Source of the DNA: Actinokineospora bangkokensis | GTDB taxonomy: Bacteria; Actinomycetota; Actinomycetes; Mycobacteriales; Pseudonocardiaceae | Length of the DNA stretch: 43,410 bases | Reading direction: 5' to 3' | NCBI RefSeq assembly: GCF_001940455.1 | Contig: NZ_MKQR01000003.1 | Coordinates: forward strand, 1-43,410 | Shown: in pieces, positions 27,939 through 38,356 of the stretch | Position numbering within the stretch: the stretch's first letter is position 1 | How the letters are laid out: the number at the start of each line of letters is the position of its first letter | Program-made: the position numbers and the translations under genes | Notes under the pieces: generated by a model | What the model saw: only the letters and a program-made list of their open reading frames with translations | Databases searched by the model: none | Told to the model about the DNA's origin: nothing

Positions 27939-28928
27939 TCACGGGCTGACGGTCAGCGACGGGTCGGAGATGACGACGCCCTCCAGGGCCTTGTCGATCG
28001 CCTCCAGCAGGTCGGCGTCGAGCTTCTTGCCCGCCGCGCCGACGTTGTCGTGCACCTGCTCGGGCCGCGAGGCGCCGATGATGGCCGAGGACACGTTCGG
28101 GTTCTGCAACACCCACGCCACCGCGAGCTGCGCCATCGACAGGCCAGCCTGCTCGGCCAGCGGCTTGAGCTTCTGCACGGCGGTGAGCACGTCGTCCTGC
28201 ATCCAGCGGCTGATCATGTTCTTGCCGCCGGTCTCGTCGGTGGCGCGCGAGCCCGCGGGCGGCTCGGCACCCGGCGCGTACTTGCCGGTCAGCACGCCCT
28301 GCGCGATCGGGGACCACACGATCTGGCCCAGGCCCTCGCGCTCGGAGGCGGGCACGACCTGCTTCTCGATGACCCGCCACAGCATCGAGTACTGCGGCTG
28401 GTTGGAGATGAACGGCACCTTGAGCTCGCGGGCCAGCGCGGCGCCGCGGGTGATCTGGTCGGCGGTCCACTCCGAGACCCCGACGTAGAGCACCTTGCCC
28501 TGGCGGACGAGGTCGGCGAAGGCCAGCATCGTCTCCTCCAGCGGCGTGTGCCGGTCGAACCGGTGCGCCTGGTAGAGGTCGACGTAGTCGGTGCCCAGCC
28601 GCGACAGCGAGCCGTTGATGGACTCCAGGATGTGCTTGCGGCCCAGGCCCTTGTCGTTGTGCGCGCCGGGCCCGGTCGGCCAGAAGACCTTGGTGAAGAT
28701 CTCCAGGCCCTCGCGCCGCTCGCCCTTGAGCGCGCGGCCGAGCACGGCCTCGGCCTTGGTGTTGGCGTAGACGTCGGCGGTGTCGAAGGTGGTGATGCCC
28801 GCGTCGAGGGCGGCCCGCACGCACGCGTGCGCGGCGTCCTCCTCGACCTGCGAGCCGTGGGTCAGCCAGTTGCCGTAGGAGATCTCGGAGATGGTGAGGC
28901 CACTGCGGCCCAGGCGGCGGAATTCCAT
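27939..28928 (-). CDS. aldo/keto reductase (Kv-beta/YajO-like)
   Basis: A 329-residue NADPH-dependent TIM-barrel oxidoreductase. The catalytic tetrad is visible: Asp and Tyr in TFDTADVYANTKAE, Lys in EIFTKVFWP, and His in DLYQAHRFD. Cofactor-binding elements are IVWSPIAQGVLTGKY and SSAIIGASRPEQV. Family relatives reduce small aldehydes or act as potassium-channel beta-like subunits; the substrate here is unknown. ATG 28928 has TAGGCT (28936-28941) 7 nt upstream, so it is probably leaderless; the much longer open frame upstream lacks sense. Confidence 0.9.
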   Translation of the reverse strand: MEFRRLGRSGLTISEISYGNWLTHGSQVEEDAAHACVRAALDAGITTFDTADVYANTKAEAVLGRALKGERREGLEIFTKVFWPTGPGAHNDKGLGRKHILESINGSLSRLGTDYVDLYQAHRFDRHTPLEETMLAFADLVRQGKVLYVGVSEWTADQITRGAALARELKVPFISNQPQYSMLWRVIEKQVVPASEREGLGQIVWSPIAQGVLTGKYAPGAEPPAGSRATDETGGKNMISRWMQDDVLTAVQKLKPLAEQAGLSMAQLAVAWVLQNPNVSSAIIGASRPEQVHDNVGAAGKKLDADLLEAIDKALEGVVISDPSLTVSP

Positions 28929-28975
28929 GCCACCGAGCCTAGGCCGGGGCGGGCAGGAGCGCGCCCGGCGACCGG

Positions 28976-29623
28976 TCAGGCGACGACGGCGCCGGGGCCG
29001 ACCCGCGGCTTGGGCACGCGCAGCCTGCGCGGCTGGGCGGCGCGCATGAACGCGTACCAGCCCACCGAGGCGCCCCGGATGTTCTCCTTGGGGAACTTCG
29101 CCCGCGTGGCCTTGGCCACCCGGCGGCCGTTGAGCACGCCCTCGACGACCATGATCAGCAGCATCACCATGCAGATGAGCTGGGCGATCTGCTGGGCGGC
29201 CAGCGACGGCAGCAGCATCGAGACGAACACCAGCACGGCCAGCGGCATGAACAGGCCCATGAGGTTGCGCTTGGAGTCCACCAGGTCGCGCACGTAGGCC
29301 TTCACCGGGCCGCGGTCGCGCGGCATGAGGTAGCGGTCGTCGCCCTCGTTCATCCGCTGGCGCTGCTCGACGCGCTGGGCCTTGCGCTTGGCCGCCAGCT
29401 CGGCGCGCTCCTCCTTCGACCCGCGGGCGCGGCGCATGGCCTCGCGCGTGGTCTTCGGCGGCGGGGCGACCGGGCCGCGCCTGCGGCCCTCGGCCTCGCG
29501 GCGCTTGGGGGTGGGGCGGCCCTTGCCCGCGGTGCGGCCCCTGGCCAGCTCCTCCACGGTGACGGCGGACTCCTCCACCTGCTCGGTGTCGGGGCTGTCG
29601 GCGCTGCGGCGAAGGAACCTCAC
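28976..29623 (-). CDS. DUF3043 family membrane protein
   Basis: A 215-residue protein conserved in actinobacteria beside glycerate kinase (I recall Rv2206 in M. tuberculosis). It has a charged N-terminal half rich in Lys and Arg (KGRPTPKRREAEGRRRG, RAELAAKRKAQRVEQRQR) and two membrane helices near residues 130-180 (GLFMPLAVLVFVSMLLPSL and LICMVMLLIMVVEGVL). I start it at GTG 29623 (VRFLRRS) because TACGCT (29630-29635) is 6 nt upstream; the longer ATG at 29641 would overlap that promoter. The function is unknown. Confidence 0.85.
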   Translation of the reverse strand: MRFLRRSADSPDTEQVEESAVTVEELARGRTAGKGRPTPKRREAEGRRRGPVAPPPKTTREAMRRARGSKEERAELAAKRKAQRVEQRQRMNEGDDRYLMPRDRGPVKAYVRDLVDSKRNLMGLFMPLAVLVFVSMLLPSLAAQQIAQLICMVMLLIMVVEGVLNGRRVAKATRAKFPKENIRGASVGWYAFMRAAQPRRLRVPKPRVGPGAVVA

Positions 29624-29688
29624 CAGGACAGCGTAGGACAAACCCGGTGCGGTCCTCGCCCCCGGTCCTGGGTGAATAGGCTCCCGGC

Positions 29689-30723
29689 ATGCGGGTCGTG
29701 ATCGCTCCGGACGGGTTCGGCGGCACGCTCAGCGCGCCCGAGGCGGCGGCGGCGATCGCCGCGGGCTGGCGCCGCGGGGCCCCCGCGCACGAGCTGCTGC
29801 TGCGGCCGCTGGCCGACGGCGGCCCCGGTTTCGTCGACGTCCTGCACACCGCCCTGGGCGGTGACCTGCGGGTTTCCCCGGTCACCGGCCCCACGGGCGA
29901 GCCCGTGCGGGCGCGCTGGCTGCTGGTGGGGGAGACCGCCTACGTCGAGTCCGCGGAGGCGGCGGGCCTGCACCTGGTGCACGCCGAGCTGCGCCCCCGC
30001 GTGTGCGAGTCGACGACCACGCGGGGTGTCGGGGAACTCGTCGCCGCGGCGGTGGCCGCCGGTGCGCGCGAGGTCGTCATCGGCCTGGGCGGTTCCGCGA
30101 CCACCGACGGGGGAGCGGGGCTGGTCGAGGCGCTGGCGGGCGTCGACCTGGGCGGTGTGCGGCTGGTCGCCGCCGCCGACGTGGAGAACCCCCTGCTCGG
30201 CGCGCACGGCGCCGCGGCGGTGTTCGGGCCGCAGAAGGGCGCCGACGCGGCCGCCGTCGCCCGGCTGGAGCGCAGGCTCGCCGCACACGCCGATGACCTG
30301 GCCGCCCGCACCGGCCGCGACCCCCGGGACGAGCCCGGCGCGGGGGCCGCCGGTGGGCTCGGCTTCGCGCTGCTCGCGCTGGGGGCGACCAGCACGTCCG
30401 GGTCCGCGCTGGTGGCCCGCGCCACCCGGCTCGCGGACTCGGTGGCCGGCGCGGGGCTGGTGGTCACCGGGGAAGGCAGCTTCGACTGGCAGTCCCTGCG
30501 CGGGAAGCTGATCACCGCGGTGGCCGCCGCAGCCGCCGAGCGGGCGGTGCCGTGCATCGTCCTCGCAGGTCAGGTCGCTGTCGGGCGCAGGAGGGCCGCC
30601 TCGATCGGGGTCGCGGAGGCGCACGCGGTCGCCGACCACGCCGGGTCGGTCGAGGCGGCCGTGGCCGAGCCCGCCCGCGCGCTGTCCGCGCTGGCCGAGC
30701 ACGTCGCCCGGCAGTGGCGGTGA
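29689..30723 (+). CDS. glycerate kinase
   Basis: A 344-residue enzyme of the GlxK/GarK type-I glycerate kinase family, which phosphorylates D-glycerate with ATP (Rv2205c is the counterpart). Seen are MRVVIAPDGFGGTLSAPEAA, LADGGPGFVDVL, GLGGSATTDGGAGLVEALAG, and GAAGGLGFALLALGA. The ATG 29689 has TAGGCT (29677-29682) 6 nt upstream and no Shine-Dalgarno. It is somewhat shorter than the enterobacterial forms. It is divergent from the DUF3043 gene. Confidence 0.92.
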   Translation: MRVVIAPDGFGGTLSAPEAAAAIAAGWRRGAPAHELLLRPLADGGPGFVDVLHTALGGDLRVSPVTGPTGEPVRARWLLVGETAYVESAEAAGLHLVHAELRPRVCESTTTRGVGELVAAAVAAGAREVVIGLGGSATTDGGAGLVEALAGVDLGGVRLVAAADVENPLLGAHGAAAVFGPQKGADAAAVARLERRLAAHADDLAARTGRDPRDEPGAGAAGGLGFALLALGATSTSGSALVARATRLADSVAGAGLVVTGEGSFDWQSLRGKLITAVAAAAAERAVPCIVLAGQVAVGRRRAASIGVAEAHAVADHAGSVEAAVAEPARALSALAEHVARQWR

Positions 30724-30884
30724 TCAGCCGCAGGTCCGACGGGCGGGACGGGTCACATCGCCGCGTGGTTGTGTCACCATGGGTGTGGGAAGAAATCCGC
30801 GCCTACGCCCGTTGCCCCGGTTAGCAGGTCCCGCCATCCGGCGGGGCACGCCAACACCGGCGTAGGACCAGCCAAGGGAGAACC

Positions 30885-31247
30885 ATGACGACCGCCCAGG
30901 AGAACGGCACCGACGCGGCGACCCACGGCGTGCAGCTGTCCGCCGCGGCAGCCAGCAAGGCGAAGGCGCTGCTGGACCAGGAGGGCCGCGACGACATGCA
31001 CCTGCGCATCGCCGTGCAGCCCGGTGGCTGCGCGGGCCTGCGCTACCAGCTGTTCTTCGACGAGCGCACGCTCGACGGCGACCTGTTCCGCGACTTCGGC
31101 GGCCTCAAGGTCGCCGTGGACCGGATGTCCGCCCCGTACGTGGACGGCGCCACCATCGACTTCGTGGACACCATCGAGAAGCAGGGGTTCACCATCGACA
31201 ACCCCAACGCGGGCGGCAGCTGCGCCTGCGGCGACTCGTTCCACTGA
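30885..31247 (+). CDS. erpA: ErpA/HesB-type iron-sulphur carrier
   Basis: A 120-residue A-type Fe-S carrier that hands clusters to target proteins. The three conserved cysteines are in QPGGCAGLRY and GGSCACGDSF at the C-terminus. ATG 30885 has AAGGGAGAA upstream. The homologue in M. tuberculosis is Rv2204c. Its clients here could include LipA and QcrA, an inference. A strong terminator follows. Confidence 0.93.
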   Translation: MTTAQENGTDAATHGVQLSAAAASKAKALLDQEGRDDMHLRIAVQPGGCAGLRYQLFFDERTLDGDLFRDFGGLKVAVDRMSAPYVDGATIDFVDTIEKQGFTIDNPNAGGSCACGDSFH

Positions 31248-31281
31248 GCCGCAGCCCGGCGCCGAGCAGGCCCCGGACCCG

Positions 31282-31317
31282 CGCGAGGGCCACGACCGGC
31301 AGGTCGTGGCCCTCGCG
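31282..31317. terminator. erpA terminator (bidirectional)
   Basis: A perfect 16-bp stem CGCGAGGGCCACGACC (31282-31297 with 31302-31317) and a 4-nt loop lie between the convergent erpA and the small gene at 31329. Confidence 0.9.
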
Positions 31318-31328
31318 GCGTGATCGGG

Positions 31329-31499
31329 TCAGACGTACTCGTCCAGGTCGGTGACCTGGGCGGCGTTGGCCTCGGTGACCCGCCACGCCGCGGCCGCGCG
31401 CGCGGTCGGCACGGTGACGGGGACGCTGGTCAGGCGGCTGGGCACGTCGGCGCAGTCGGCGATCAGCTCGGCCATGGTGTCGGCTTCGGGGGTGCTCAT
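31329..31499 (-). CDS. hypothetical 56-residue protein
   Basis: A short acidic open frame, MSTPEADTMAELIADCADV at the start and AAQVTDLDEYV at the end, with one cysteine. ATG 31499 has TACCGT (31507-31512) 7 nt upstream, the leaderless pattern of the window, and a terminator follows the gene, so I believe it is expressed. I do not recognise the family. It is divergent from the adenosine kinase gene with palindromic sites between. Confidence 0.5.
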   Translation of the reverse strand: MSTPEADTMAELIADCADVPSRLTSVPVTVPTARAAAAWRVTEANAAQVTDLDEYV

Positions 31500-31539
31500 G
31501 CCCTCGACGGTAAACGTAATCAAGGTCACTTCCCAGGGG

Positions 31540-32685
<1,146 letters not shown>

Positions 32686-32748
32686 GGCACCCGGGTGGCC
32701 TGCCGTCGACCAGCAGGCCACCCGCCCCGGGCGGGGTACCATCGCCCC

Positions 32749-33012
32749 ATGGTCCGCCAACCCCTCACCCAGCACGAACGCGAACGCGGCGAACTGCTGG
32801 GCGCCCTGCTGCGCACGGCCCGCGCCGACCGCAGCATGGCCGAGGTGGCCGCGGCCGCGGGCATCTCGGTGGAGACCCTCCGCAAGATCGAGCGGGGCCG
32901 CATCCCCACCCCCGCCTTCTTCACCGTCGCCGCCATCGCCTGCGCCGTCGACCTCCCCCTGGAGGACCTCGTCGCGCGGACCAGCGACACCGACTCCCGC
33001 CTGTCGGCCTGA
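32749..33012 (+). CDS. XRE-family helix-turn-helix protein
   Basis: An 87-residue DNA-binding protein. The Cro/CI-type HTH is SMAEVAAAAGISVETLRKIE followed by GRIPTPAFFTVAAIA. There is no ligand domain. ATG 32749 follows TACCAT (32737-32742) by 6 nt, so it is probably leaderless. The target is unknown; it is convergent with asnB and separated from it by a terminator. Confidence 0.85.
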   Translation: MVRQPLTQHERERGELLGALLRTARADRSMAEVAAAAGISVETLRKIERGRIPTPAFFTVAAIACAVDLPLEDLVARTSDTDSRLSA

Positions 33013-33044
33013 CACCCCGCTGAACGGGGACCCCAACGAGAAGA

Positions 33045-33077
33045 ACGGGTGCGAGGAGCAAGCCTCCTCGCACCCGT
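33045..33077. terminator. bidirectional terminator XRE/asnB
   Basis: A 14-bp perfect stem starting ACGGGTGCGAGGAG (33045-33058 with 33064-33077) and a 5-nt loop lie between convergent genes. Confidence 0.85.
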
Positions 33078-33138
33078 CCTTCACTCGTTCTCGTGATCCA
33101 GCCGGCGCACCCGGCGCACCGGGGCGCGGCCGGGAGGA

Positions 33139-35067
33139 CTACAGCCGGACCGGGTAGTGCGGCTCCGGCACGCGCGGCGAGATCCGCCGCTCGATGAAGA
33201 TCCCGTGCCAGAGCATGAACACCAGCAGCGCCCAGATCCGCCGCGAGTGGTCGAGCGCGCCCGCGCGGTGGTCCTCCAGCAGCCGCAGGACGGCGTTCTT
33301 GTCGATCAGGGCGTCGGTCTGGGAGGCGACGATGATGTCGCGCGCCCAGTCGAACATCTCGTCCTTGAGCCAGAGGCGGATCGGGACCGGGAAGCCGAGC
33401 TTGCGGCGGTTGAGCACGTGCGCGGGGACCACCCGGCGCAGCGCCTGGCGCAGGGCGTACTTCGTCGTCTCCTTGGTGATCTTCTGCTCCAGCGGCACGG
33501 TGGCCGCGACGCGGAAGACCTCGGGGTCGAGGAAGGGGACCCGCAGCTCCAGGGAGTTGGCCATGGTGACCTTGTCGGCCTTGACCAGGATGTCGCCGCG
33601 CAGCCAGGTGAACAGGTCCACGTGCTGCATCCGGGTGACCGGGTCGAGGTCGACCGACTCGCGGTAGGCCGGGGCGGTGACGTCGCGGTGCGAGACCGAC
33701 GGGTCGAAGGTGCGCAGCACCTGCTGGAGCTGGTCGTCGCGGAAGATGCGCGCGTTGCCGTAGTAGCGCTCCTCCAGCGACAGCGAGCCGCGGCGCAGCA
33801 GGTCCTTGCCGCGGGTGCCCTCGGGGATGCGGGTGGAGACCTTGCCCATGAACTTGCGCAGCGACCCGGGCACCCGCTCGAACGGCGCCAGCGACAGCGG
33901 CTCGCGGTAGATCGTGTAGCCGCCGAACAGCTCGTCGGCGCCCTCGCCGGAGAGCACGACCTTGACGTGCTTGCGGGCCTCGCGGGCGATGAACCACAGC
34001 GGCACCAGCGCCGGGTCGGCCACCGGGTCGTCGAGGTACCAGGTGATCAGCGGCAGGGCGTCCATCATCTCCTGCGGCGACACCGTCTTGACCACGTGCT
34101 TGACGCCGATCGCGGCCGCGGACTCGGCCGCCACGTCGACCTCGGAGTAGCCCTGCCGCTCGAACCCGGTGGTGAAGGTCACCAGGTCCGGGTTGTGCCT
34201 GCGGGCCAGCGCGGCGATCGCGGTGGAGTCGATGCCGCCGGAGAGGAACGAGCCGACCGTGACGTCGGCGCGCATGTGCTTGGCGACCGAGTCGGCCATC
34301 ACGTCCACGATCCGGCCGTAGAGCGCCTCGGCGTCGGCCGGGCCGTGCACCGGGGTGGGGTTGAACCGCGGCGTCCAGTACCGCTTGAACACCGGCCGCT
34401 CGCCCGGGACCAGGGTGAACGCGTGCCCGGACTCGACCCGGTGCACCTGGGTGTGCATGGTCGCGGGCTCCGGCACGTACTGCAGGGTCAGGTAGTGCTG
34501 GAGCGACTTGCGGTCGAGCTCCTGGCGCACCCCGATCACCGGTGCCAGCTCCAGGATGGACTTCTTCTCGCTGGAGAACGCCACCCCGCCCGGGCCCGCC
34601 GCGTAGAACAGCGGCTTGATGCCGAACTGGTCGCGCGCGCCGAACAGCGTGCCGCGCTGGGAGTCCCAGATGAGGAACGCGAACATGCCGCGCAGCCGGG
34701 TCACCGAGGCCTCGCCGAGGTGGTGGTAGGCCGCCACGATGGTCTCGGAGTCGCCGTCGGTGAAGAACCGGGCCCCGTGCCGCTCGGCCAGCTCGGCCCG
34801 CAGCTCCAGGTAGTTGTAGATCTCGCCGTTGAACAGCAGCGAGTAGCGCTGCGGGTTCTCCGGCGGGCCCCACACCAGCGGCTGGTGCGAGCTCTCCAGG
34901 TCGATCAGCGACAGGCGGTTGTGGCCGAAGACGGCCTCACCACCGGTCCAGGTGCCGCTCTCGTCCGGGCCGCGGTGGCGCTGGCAGCGCATCGCCGCGC
35001 CCACCGCGGCGCGGGCGGCGGCGGCGTCCATCTCGGAGGGGCAGACAAGGCCAAGCAGACCGCACAC
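33139..35067 (-). CDS. asnB: asparagine synthetase (glutamine-hydrolysing)
   Basis: A 642-residue two-domain enzyme. The start GTG 35067 is fixed by the next codon, the catalytic cysteine of the class II glutaminase domain (MCGLLGLV). Further motifs are RGPDESG, HNRLSLIDL, LLFNGEIYNY, and in the synthetase half the ATP loop SGGIDSTAIAAL. Another synthetase motif, GEGADELFGGY, follows. Beyond asparagine synthesis, the Rv2201 homologue amidates envelope precursors or confers drug tolerance in mycobacteria; here the role is open. The frame continues upstream without sense. It is divergent from ctaC, as in M. tuberculosis. Confidence 0.94.
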   Translation of the reverse strand: MCGLLGLVCPSEMDAAAARAAVGAAMRCQRHRGPDESGTWTGGEAVFGHNRLSLIDLESSHQPLVWGPPENPQRYSLLFNGEIYNYLELRAELAERHGARFFTDGDSETIVAAYHHLGEASVTRLRGMFAFLIWDSQRGTLFGARDQFGIKPLFYAAGPGGVAFSSEKKSILELAPVIGVRQELDRKSLQHYLTLQYVPEPATMHTQVHRVESGHAFTLVPGERPVFKRYWTPRFNPTPVHGPADAEALYGRIVDVMADSVAKHMRADVTVGSFLSGGIDSTAIAALARRHNPDLVTFTTGFERQGYSEVDVAAESAAAIGVKHVVKTVSPQEMMDALPLITWYLDDPVADPALVPLWFIAREARKHVKVVLSGEGADELFGGYTIYREPLSLAPFERVPGSLRKFMGKVSTRIPEGTRGKDLLRRGSLSLEERYYGNARIFRDDQLQQVLRTFDPSVSHRDVTAPAYRESVDLDPVTRMQHVDLFTWLRGDILVKADKVTMANSLELRVPFLDPEVFRVAATVPLEQKITKETTKYALRQALRRVVPAHVLNRRKLGFPVPIRLWLKDEMFDWARDIIVASQTDALIDKNAVLRLLEDHRAGALDHSRRIWALLVFMLWHGIFIERRISPRVPEPHYPVRL

Positions 35068-35370
35068 GCTTCTCGCGCACCTCTCGTGTCGCACTGGGGC
35101 AGGGGACGAACCGAGGCAGGGGGTCGGGCGGGGAGGCTCCGGCTCGTCCCGGAAGACGCCAGTATGCCGGGCGCGGTTGCGCCCCCGTGACAAGGTCGTG
35201 CCCACGCCGGGGTGTGACCGACATCCGCTCACCCCTCGCAGGGTGTGGCCCGGGTCGCTGGGCTAGGCTCCCGCTTGGCTCCACGACGAGTGCGGACCAC
35301 CGCTGCCCAGGTGGCGGCACCCGCGCCGGGGTGGGGCCACCGGGAGATCGCCTTCAGGAGGAGTCGCGCA

Positions 35371-36342
35371 GTGGGCACACCTGCCTCCGGTGCCGCAGGG
35401 CACGGGAACCGCACGCCGGGACGGCTGGCCAAGGTCGCAGGGCTGATGGCGCTGGTCGTGCTGGGCGCCTCCGGGTGCTCCACCAACGAGGTGCTGCGCT
35501 TCGGCTGGCCCGAGGGCGTGACCCCGCAGGCCGACGCGATGCGGGAGTTCTGGACCTGGTCGGTCATCGCCGCGCTGGTCATCGGCGTCATCACCTGGGC
35601 GCTGATCCTGTGGCCGGTGGTGGCCCACCGCAAGCGCGGGGACGCGCTGCCCAAGCAGTTCCAGTACAACCACTTCCTGGAGCTGATCTACACCGGCATC
35701 CCGGTCGTGATCGTGGTCGTGCTGTTCTACTTCACCGCCACCACGCAGAACTACATCCAGGAGGAGAAGTCCGACCCGGATGTCACCGTGGACGTGCTGG
35801 CGTTCCAGTGGAACTGGCAGTTCGACTACGCCGCCATCAAGGACCCGGCCAGCGGCCAGACCCGCCAGTGGGCCCAGGACGACCCGCAGCGCATCAAGAC
35901 CGTCGGCAGCTCCGCCGAGATCCCGCTGCTGGTGCTGCCGACCGAGCGCACCATCCAGTACAACCTGCGCTCCCGGGACGTCATCCACTCCTTCTTCGTG
36001 CCGGAGTTCCTGTTCAAGCGCGACGTCTTCCCGCACCCGGAGAAGAACGAGCAGGACAGCACCTTCCAGAACAGCATCGACAAGCCGGGGTCGTTCGTCG
36101 GCCGCTGCGCCGAGCTGTGCGGCACCTACCACTCGGGGATGAACTTCGAGGTCCGCGCGCTGCCGGGTGACCTGTTCGACAAGTACGTCGACCTGCGCGA
36201 GCAGACGAACAAGCAGACCGGCAAGGCCTACACCGCCGCCGAGGCGCTGTCCGAGCTGAACTGCGGCGAGCTGTGCACGCCCACCGCGGTCACCACGACG
36301 CCGTTCAACACCGACCGCACCCTGCGCACCGCGTCCAACTGA
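35371..36342 (+). CDS. ctaC: cytochrome c oxidase subunit II
   Basis: A 323-residue membrane-anchored subunit of the aa3 oxidase that carries the CuA centre. It has a lipoprotein-type signal with lipobox LGASGC, two membrane helices (FWTWSVIAALVIGVITWAL and LIYTGIPVVIVVVLFYF), and CuA ligands in RDVIHSFFVPEF and GRCAELCGTYHSGM. GTG 35371 follows AGGAGGAG. The C-terminal tail contains an extra Cys pair (ELNCGELCTP). It forms an operon with ctaF, 35 bp downstream. Confidence 0.96.
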   Translation: MGTPASGAAGHGNRTPGRLAKVAGLMALVVLGASGCSTNEVLRFGWPEGVTPQADAMREFWTWSVIAALVIGVITWALILWPVVAHRKRGDALPKQFQYNHFLELIYTGIPVVIVVVLFYFTATTQNYIQEEKSDPDVTVDVLAFQWNWQFDYAAIKDPASGQTRQWAQDDPQRIKTVGSSAEIPLLVLPTERTIQYNLRSRDVIHSFFVPEFLFKRDVFPHPEKNEQDSTFQNSIDKPGSFVGRCAELCGTYHSGMNFEVRALPGDLFDKYVDLREQTNKQTGKAYTAAEALSELNCGELCTPTAVTTTPFNTDRTLRTASN

Positions 36343-36377
36343 GACCGTGCGGCACCACCGCTGATTGCGAGGACAGC

Positions 36378-36779
36378 ATGAAGGTCGAAGCCAGGCTCTT
36401 CGACGTGACGACCGGGTTCTTCTTCCTGTCGGCGATCGTCTACGGGCTGTGGGCGGGCGAGGCGGTCGGCACGGTCGCGCTCATCCTCACCGGCGGCCTG
36501 TCGCTGATCGTCGGCTCGTACTTCCATTTCATCGCCCGCCGCCTGGAGCAGCGCCCGGAGGACAACCCGGACGCGGAGATCTCCGACGGCGCCGGTGAGC
36601 TGGGCTTCTTCTCCCCGGGCTCGTACTGGCCGGTCGGCCTGGCCGCCGCCGCGGCGCTGGCCGGGTTCGCCACGGCGTTCTGGCAGGTGTGGCTGCTGGT
36701 GATCGCGATCGTGCTGATCCTGTTCACCGTCGGCGGCCTGGTGTTCGAGTACCACACCCGCCCGAGCAGCACCGACTGA
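36378..36779 (+). CDS. ctaF: cytochrome c oxidase subunit IV (actinobacterial)
   Basis: A 133-residue membrane protein with four hydrophobic segments: two N-terminal (TTGFFFLSAIVYGLW, TVALILTGGLSLIVGSYF) and two C-terminal (PVGLAAAAALAGFATAFW, LLVIAIVLILFTVGGLVFEY). ARRLEQRPEDNPDAEI is the conserved cytoplasmic loop. This is the CtaF subunit specific to actinobacterial aa3 oxidase (Rv2199c). Confidence 0.94.
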   Translation: MKVEARLFDVTTGFFFLSAIVYGLWAGEAVGTVALILTGGLSLIVGSYFHFIARRLEQRPEDNPDAEISDGAGELGFFSPGSYWPVGLAAAAALAGFATAFWQVWLLVIAIVLILFTVGGLVFEYHTRPSSTD

Positions 36780-36796
36780 CGCGCTCCCCTGACGAC

Positions 36797-36829
36797 CGAG
36801 GCCCCCGCTGCACCGCAGCGGGGGCCTCG
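36797..36829. terminator. bidirectional terminator ctaF/trpD
   Basis: A 15-bp perfect stem (36797-36811 with 36815-36829, arm CGAGGCCCCCGCTGC) and a 3-nt loop lie between the convergent ctaF and trpD. Confidence 0.9.
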
Positions 36830-36843
36830 TCGCGTTCCGGGGG

Positions 36844-37896
36844 TCAGGCGGGGGTGGCCCGCTTGAGCCGCTGCGACACCGCGGTCCAGCGCTCCAGCAG
36901 GGCCGCCGCGGCACCCGAGTCCAGGGCCCCGGCGGCCTGCGCCAAGCCCTGCTCCAGGTCGGCGTGCAGGTCGTGGGTGAACCCGCGGTGGGCCGCGATC
37001 GCGCCCGCGGCGTTGAGCAGCACCGCGTCGCGCACCGGGCCGGGCTTGCCCGCCACCAGGTCGCGCACGACCTGGGCGTTGAAGGCCGCGTCCGCGCCGC
37101 GCAGGTCGGCGGGGGTGGCCGGGGCGATGCCCAGCCGGGCCGGGTCGATGACGTCCTCGCGCACCGCGCCGCCGGAGACCACCCAGGCCCGCGTCGTGGT
37201 CGTGGTGGTGATCTCGTCGAGGTTGTCGTCCCCGCGCACCACCAGCACGCTCGCCCCGCGCCCGGCGAACACCGCGGCGACGGTGGGCGCCATCCGCGGG
37301 TTCGCGCACCCCACCAGGCCCGCAGACGTCCGCGCGGGGTTGGTGAGCGGGCCCAGGACGTTGAACGCCGTCGGGATGCCCAGCTCGCGCCGCGGGGGAC
37401 CGGTGACCCGGTAGGCGGGGTGGAAGACCGGCGCGAAGCAGAAGCCGATGCCGACCTCGCGCACGCACGCGGCCACCGCGGCGGGCGGCAGCTCGATCGC
37501 CACGCCCAGCTCCTCCAGCACGTCCGCGGTGCCGCACTGCGACGACGACGCGCGGTTGCCGTGCTTGACCACCGGCACGCCCGCCGCGGCGGTCGTCAGG
37601 GCGGCCATGGTGGAGATGTTGACCGTGTGCGCCTGGTCGCCCCCGGTGCCCACGACGTCCACCGCGCGGCCGGGCACGTCCACCAGCCGGGCGTGCGCGA
37701 GCATGCCCTCGGCCATGCCCGCGATCTCCTCGGGCGTCTCGCCCTTGGCCCGCAGGGCCACCGCGAACCCGGCGATCTGGGCCGGGGTGGCGGTGCCGGA
37801 CATGATCTCGCCCATCGCCCACGCGGTGTCCGGCGTGCTGAGGTCGGTGCCGTCGATGAGGCGGTTGAGCAGGCCGGGCCAGGTGGGGGCGGGCAT
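36844..37896 (-). CDS. trpD: anthranilate phosphoribosyltransferase
   Basis: A 350-residue enzyme of tryptophan synthesis that joins anthranilate with PRPP. Motifs are [18 protein letters not shown] (PRPP site), [18 protein letters not shown] (the KHGN/SS signature) and [14 protein letters not shown] 37896 overlaps the TGA of the upstream gene (TGATG), so its translation depends on that gene. No other trp gene is near, as in the M. tuberculosis arrangement beside ctaE (Rv2192c). Confidence 0.95.
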   Translation of the reverse strand: MPAPTWPGLLNRLIDGTDLSTPDTAWAMGEIMSGTATPAQIAGFAVALRAKGETPEEIAGMAEGMLAHARLVDVPGRAVDVVGTGGDQAHTVNISTMAALTTAAAGVPVVKHGNRASSSQCGTADVLEELGVAIELPPAAVAACVREVGIGFCFAPVFHPAYRVTGPPRRELGIPTAFNVLGPLTNPARTSAGLVGCANPRMAPTVAAVFAGRGASVLVVRGDDNLDEITTTTTTRAWVVSGGAVREDVIDPARLGIAPATPADLRGADAAFNAQVVRDLVAGKPGPVRDAVLLNAAGAIAAHRGFTHDLHADLEQGLAQAAGALDSGAAAALLERWTAVSQRLKRATPA

Positions 37897-38306
37897 CAGC
37901 CGCGGGTGGCGGGCAGGCGCTGCGACCGCAGGACGTCGGCGACGGTCTCCGCGGCGGTCAGCGGGTCGAGCGGGTGCACCAGCACGCCCTCGGCGCGCGA
38001 CCAGGTGGCCAGCCACCGGTCGTCGCGGCGGCGCACCGCGATGACGATCGGCGGGCAGTCGGTGATCTCGTCCTTGAGCTGGCGGCACAGCCCGATGCCG
38101 CCGGTCGGCTGCGCCTCGCCGTCGAGGATCGCCAGGTCGACGCCACCCTCGTCCATCGCCATGAGCACCTCGGAGACCGTGCCGACCTCCAGGTAGGCGA
38201 CCCGGCCGACGTCGGCGGCGGGGCGGCGGCCCACGGCTGTGACGATGCTCTCCCGCACCTCGGGCCGGTGGCTGAACACCAGGATCTTCAGCGGCTGAGT
38301 GCTCAT
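37896..38306 (-). CDS. degenerate response-regulator receiver domain protein
   Basis: A 136-residue protein with the CheY-like alternation of strands and helices ([64 protein letters not shown]). The phosphoacceptor aspartate is present at 62. However, the acidic pair expected after strand 1 is missing (FSHRPE), and the conserved C-terminal lysine is replaced by histidine (VHP in place of KP). It has no output domain. Conventional phosphorylation is therefore doubtful. ATG 38306. It is coupled to trpD by stop-start overlap. Confidence 0.75.
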   Translation of the reverse strand: MSTQPLKILVFSHRPEVRESIVTAVGRRPAADVGRVAYLEVGTVSEVLMAMDEGGVDLAILDGEAQPTGGIGLCRQLKDEITDCPPIVIAVRRRDDRWLATWSRAEGVLVHPLDPLTAAETVADVLRSQRLPATRG

Positions 38307-38356
38307 GCTCGGCGTCCTCACGCTCGGTCGATCGGGACGCCGCGATGTTATCGGTT

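Noticed and set aside
27939..29894. A 651-codon reading of the aldo/keto reductase frame
   Set aside because: The upstream part crosses the DUF3043 gene in another frame and lacks sense; ATG 28928 has the promoter and family start.
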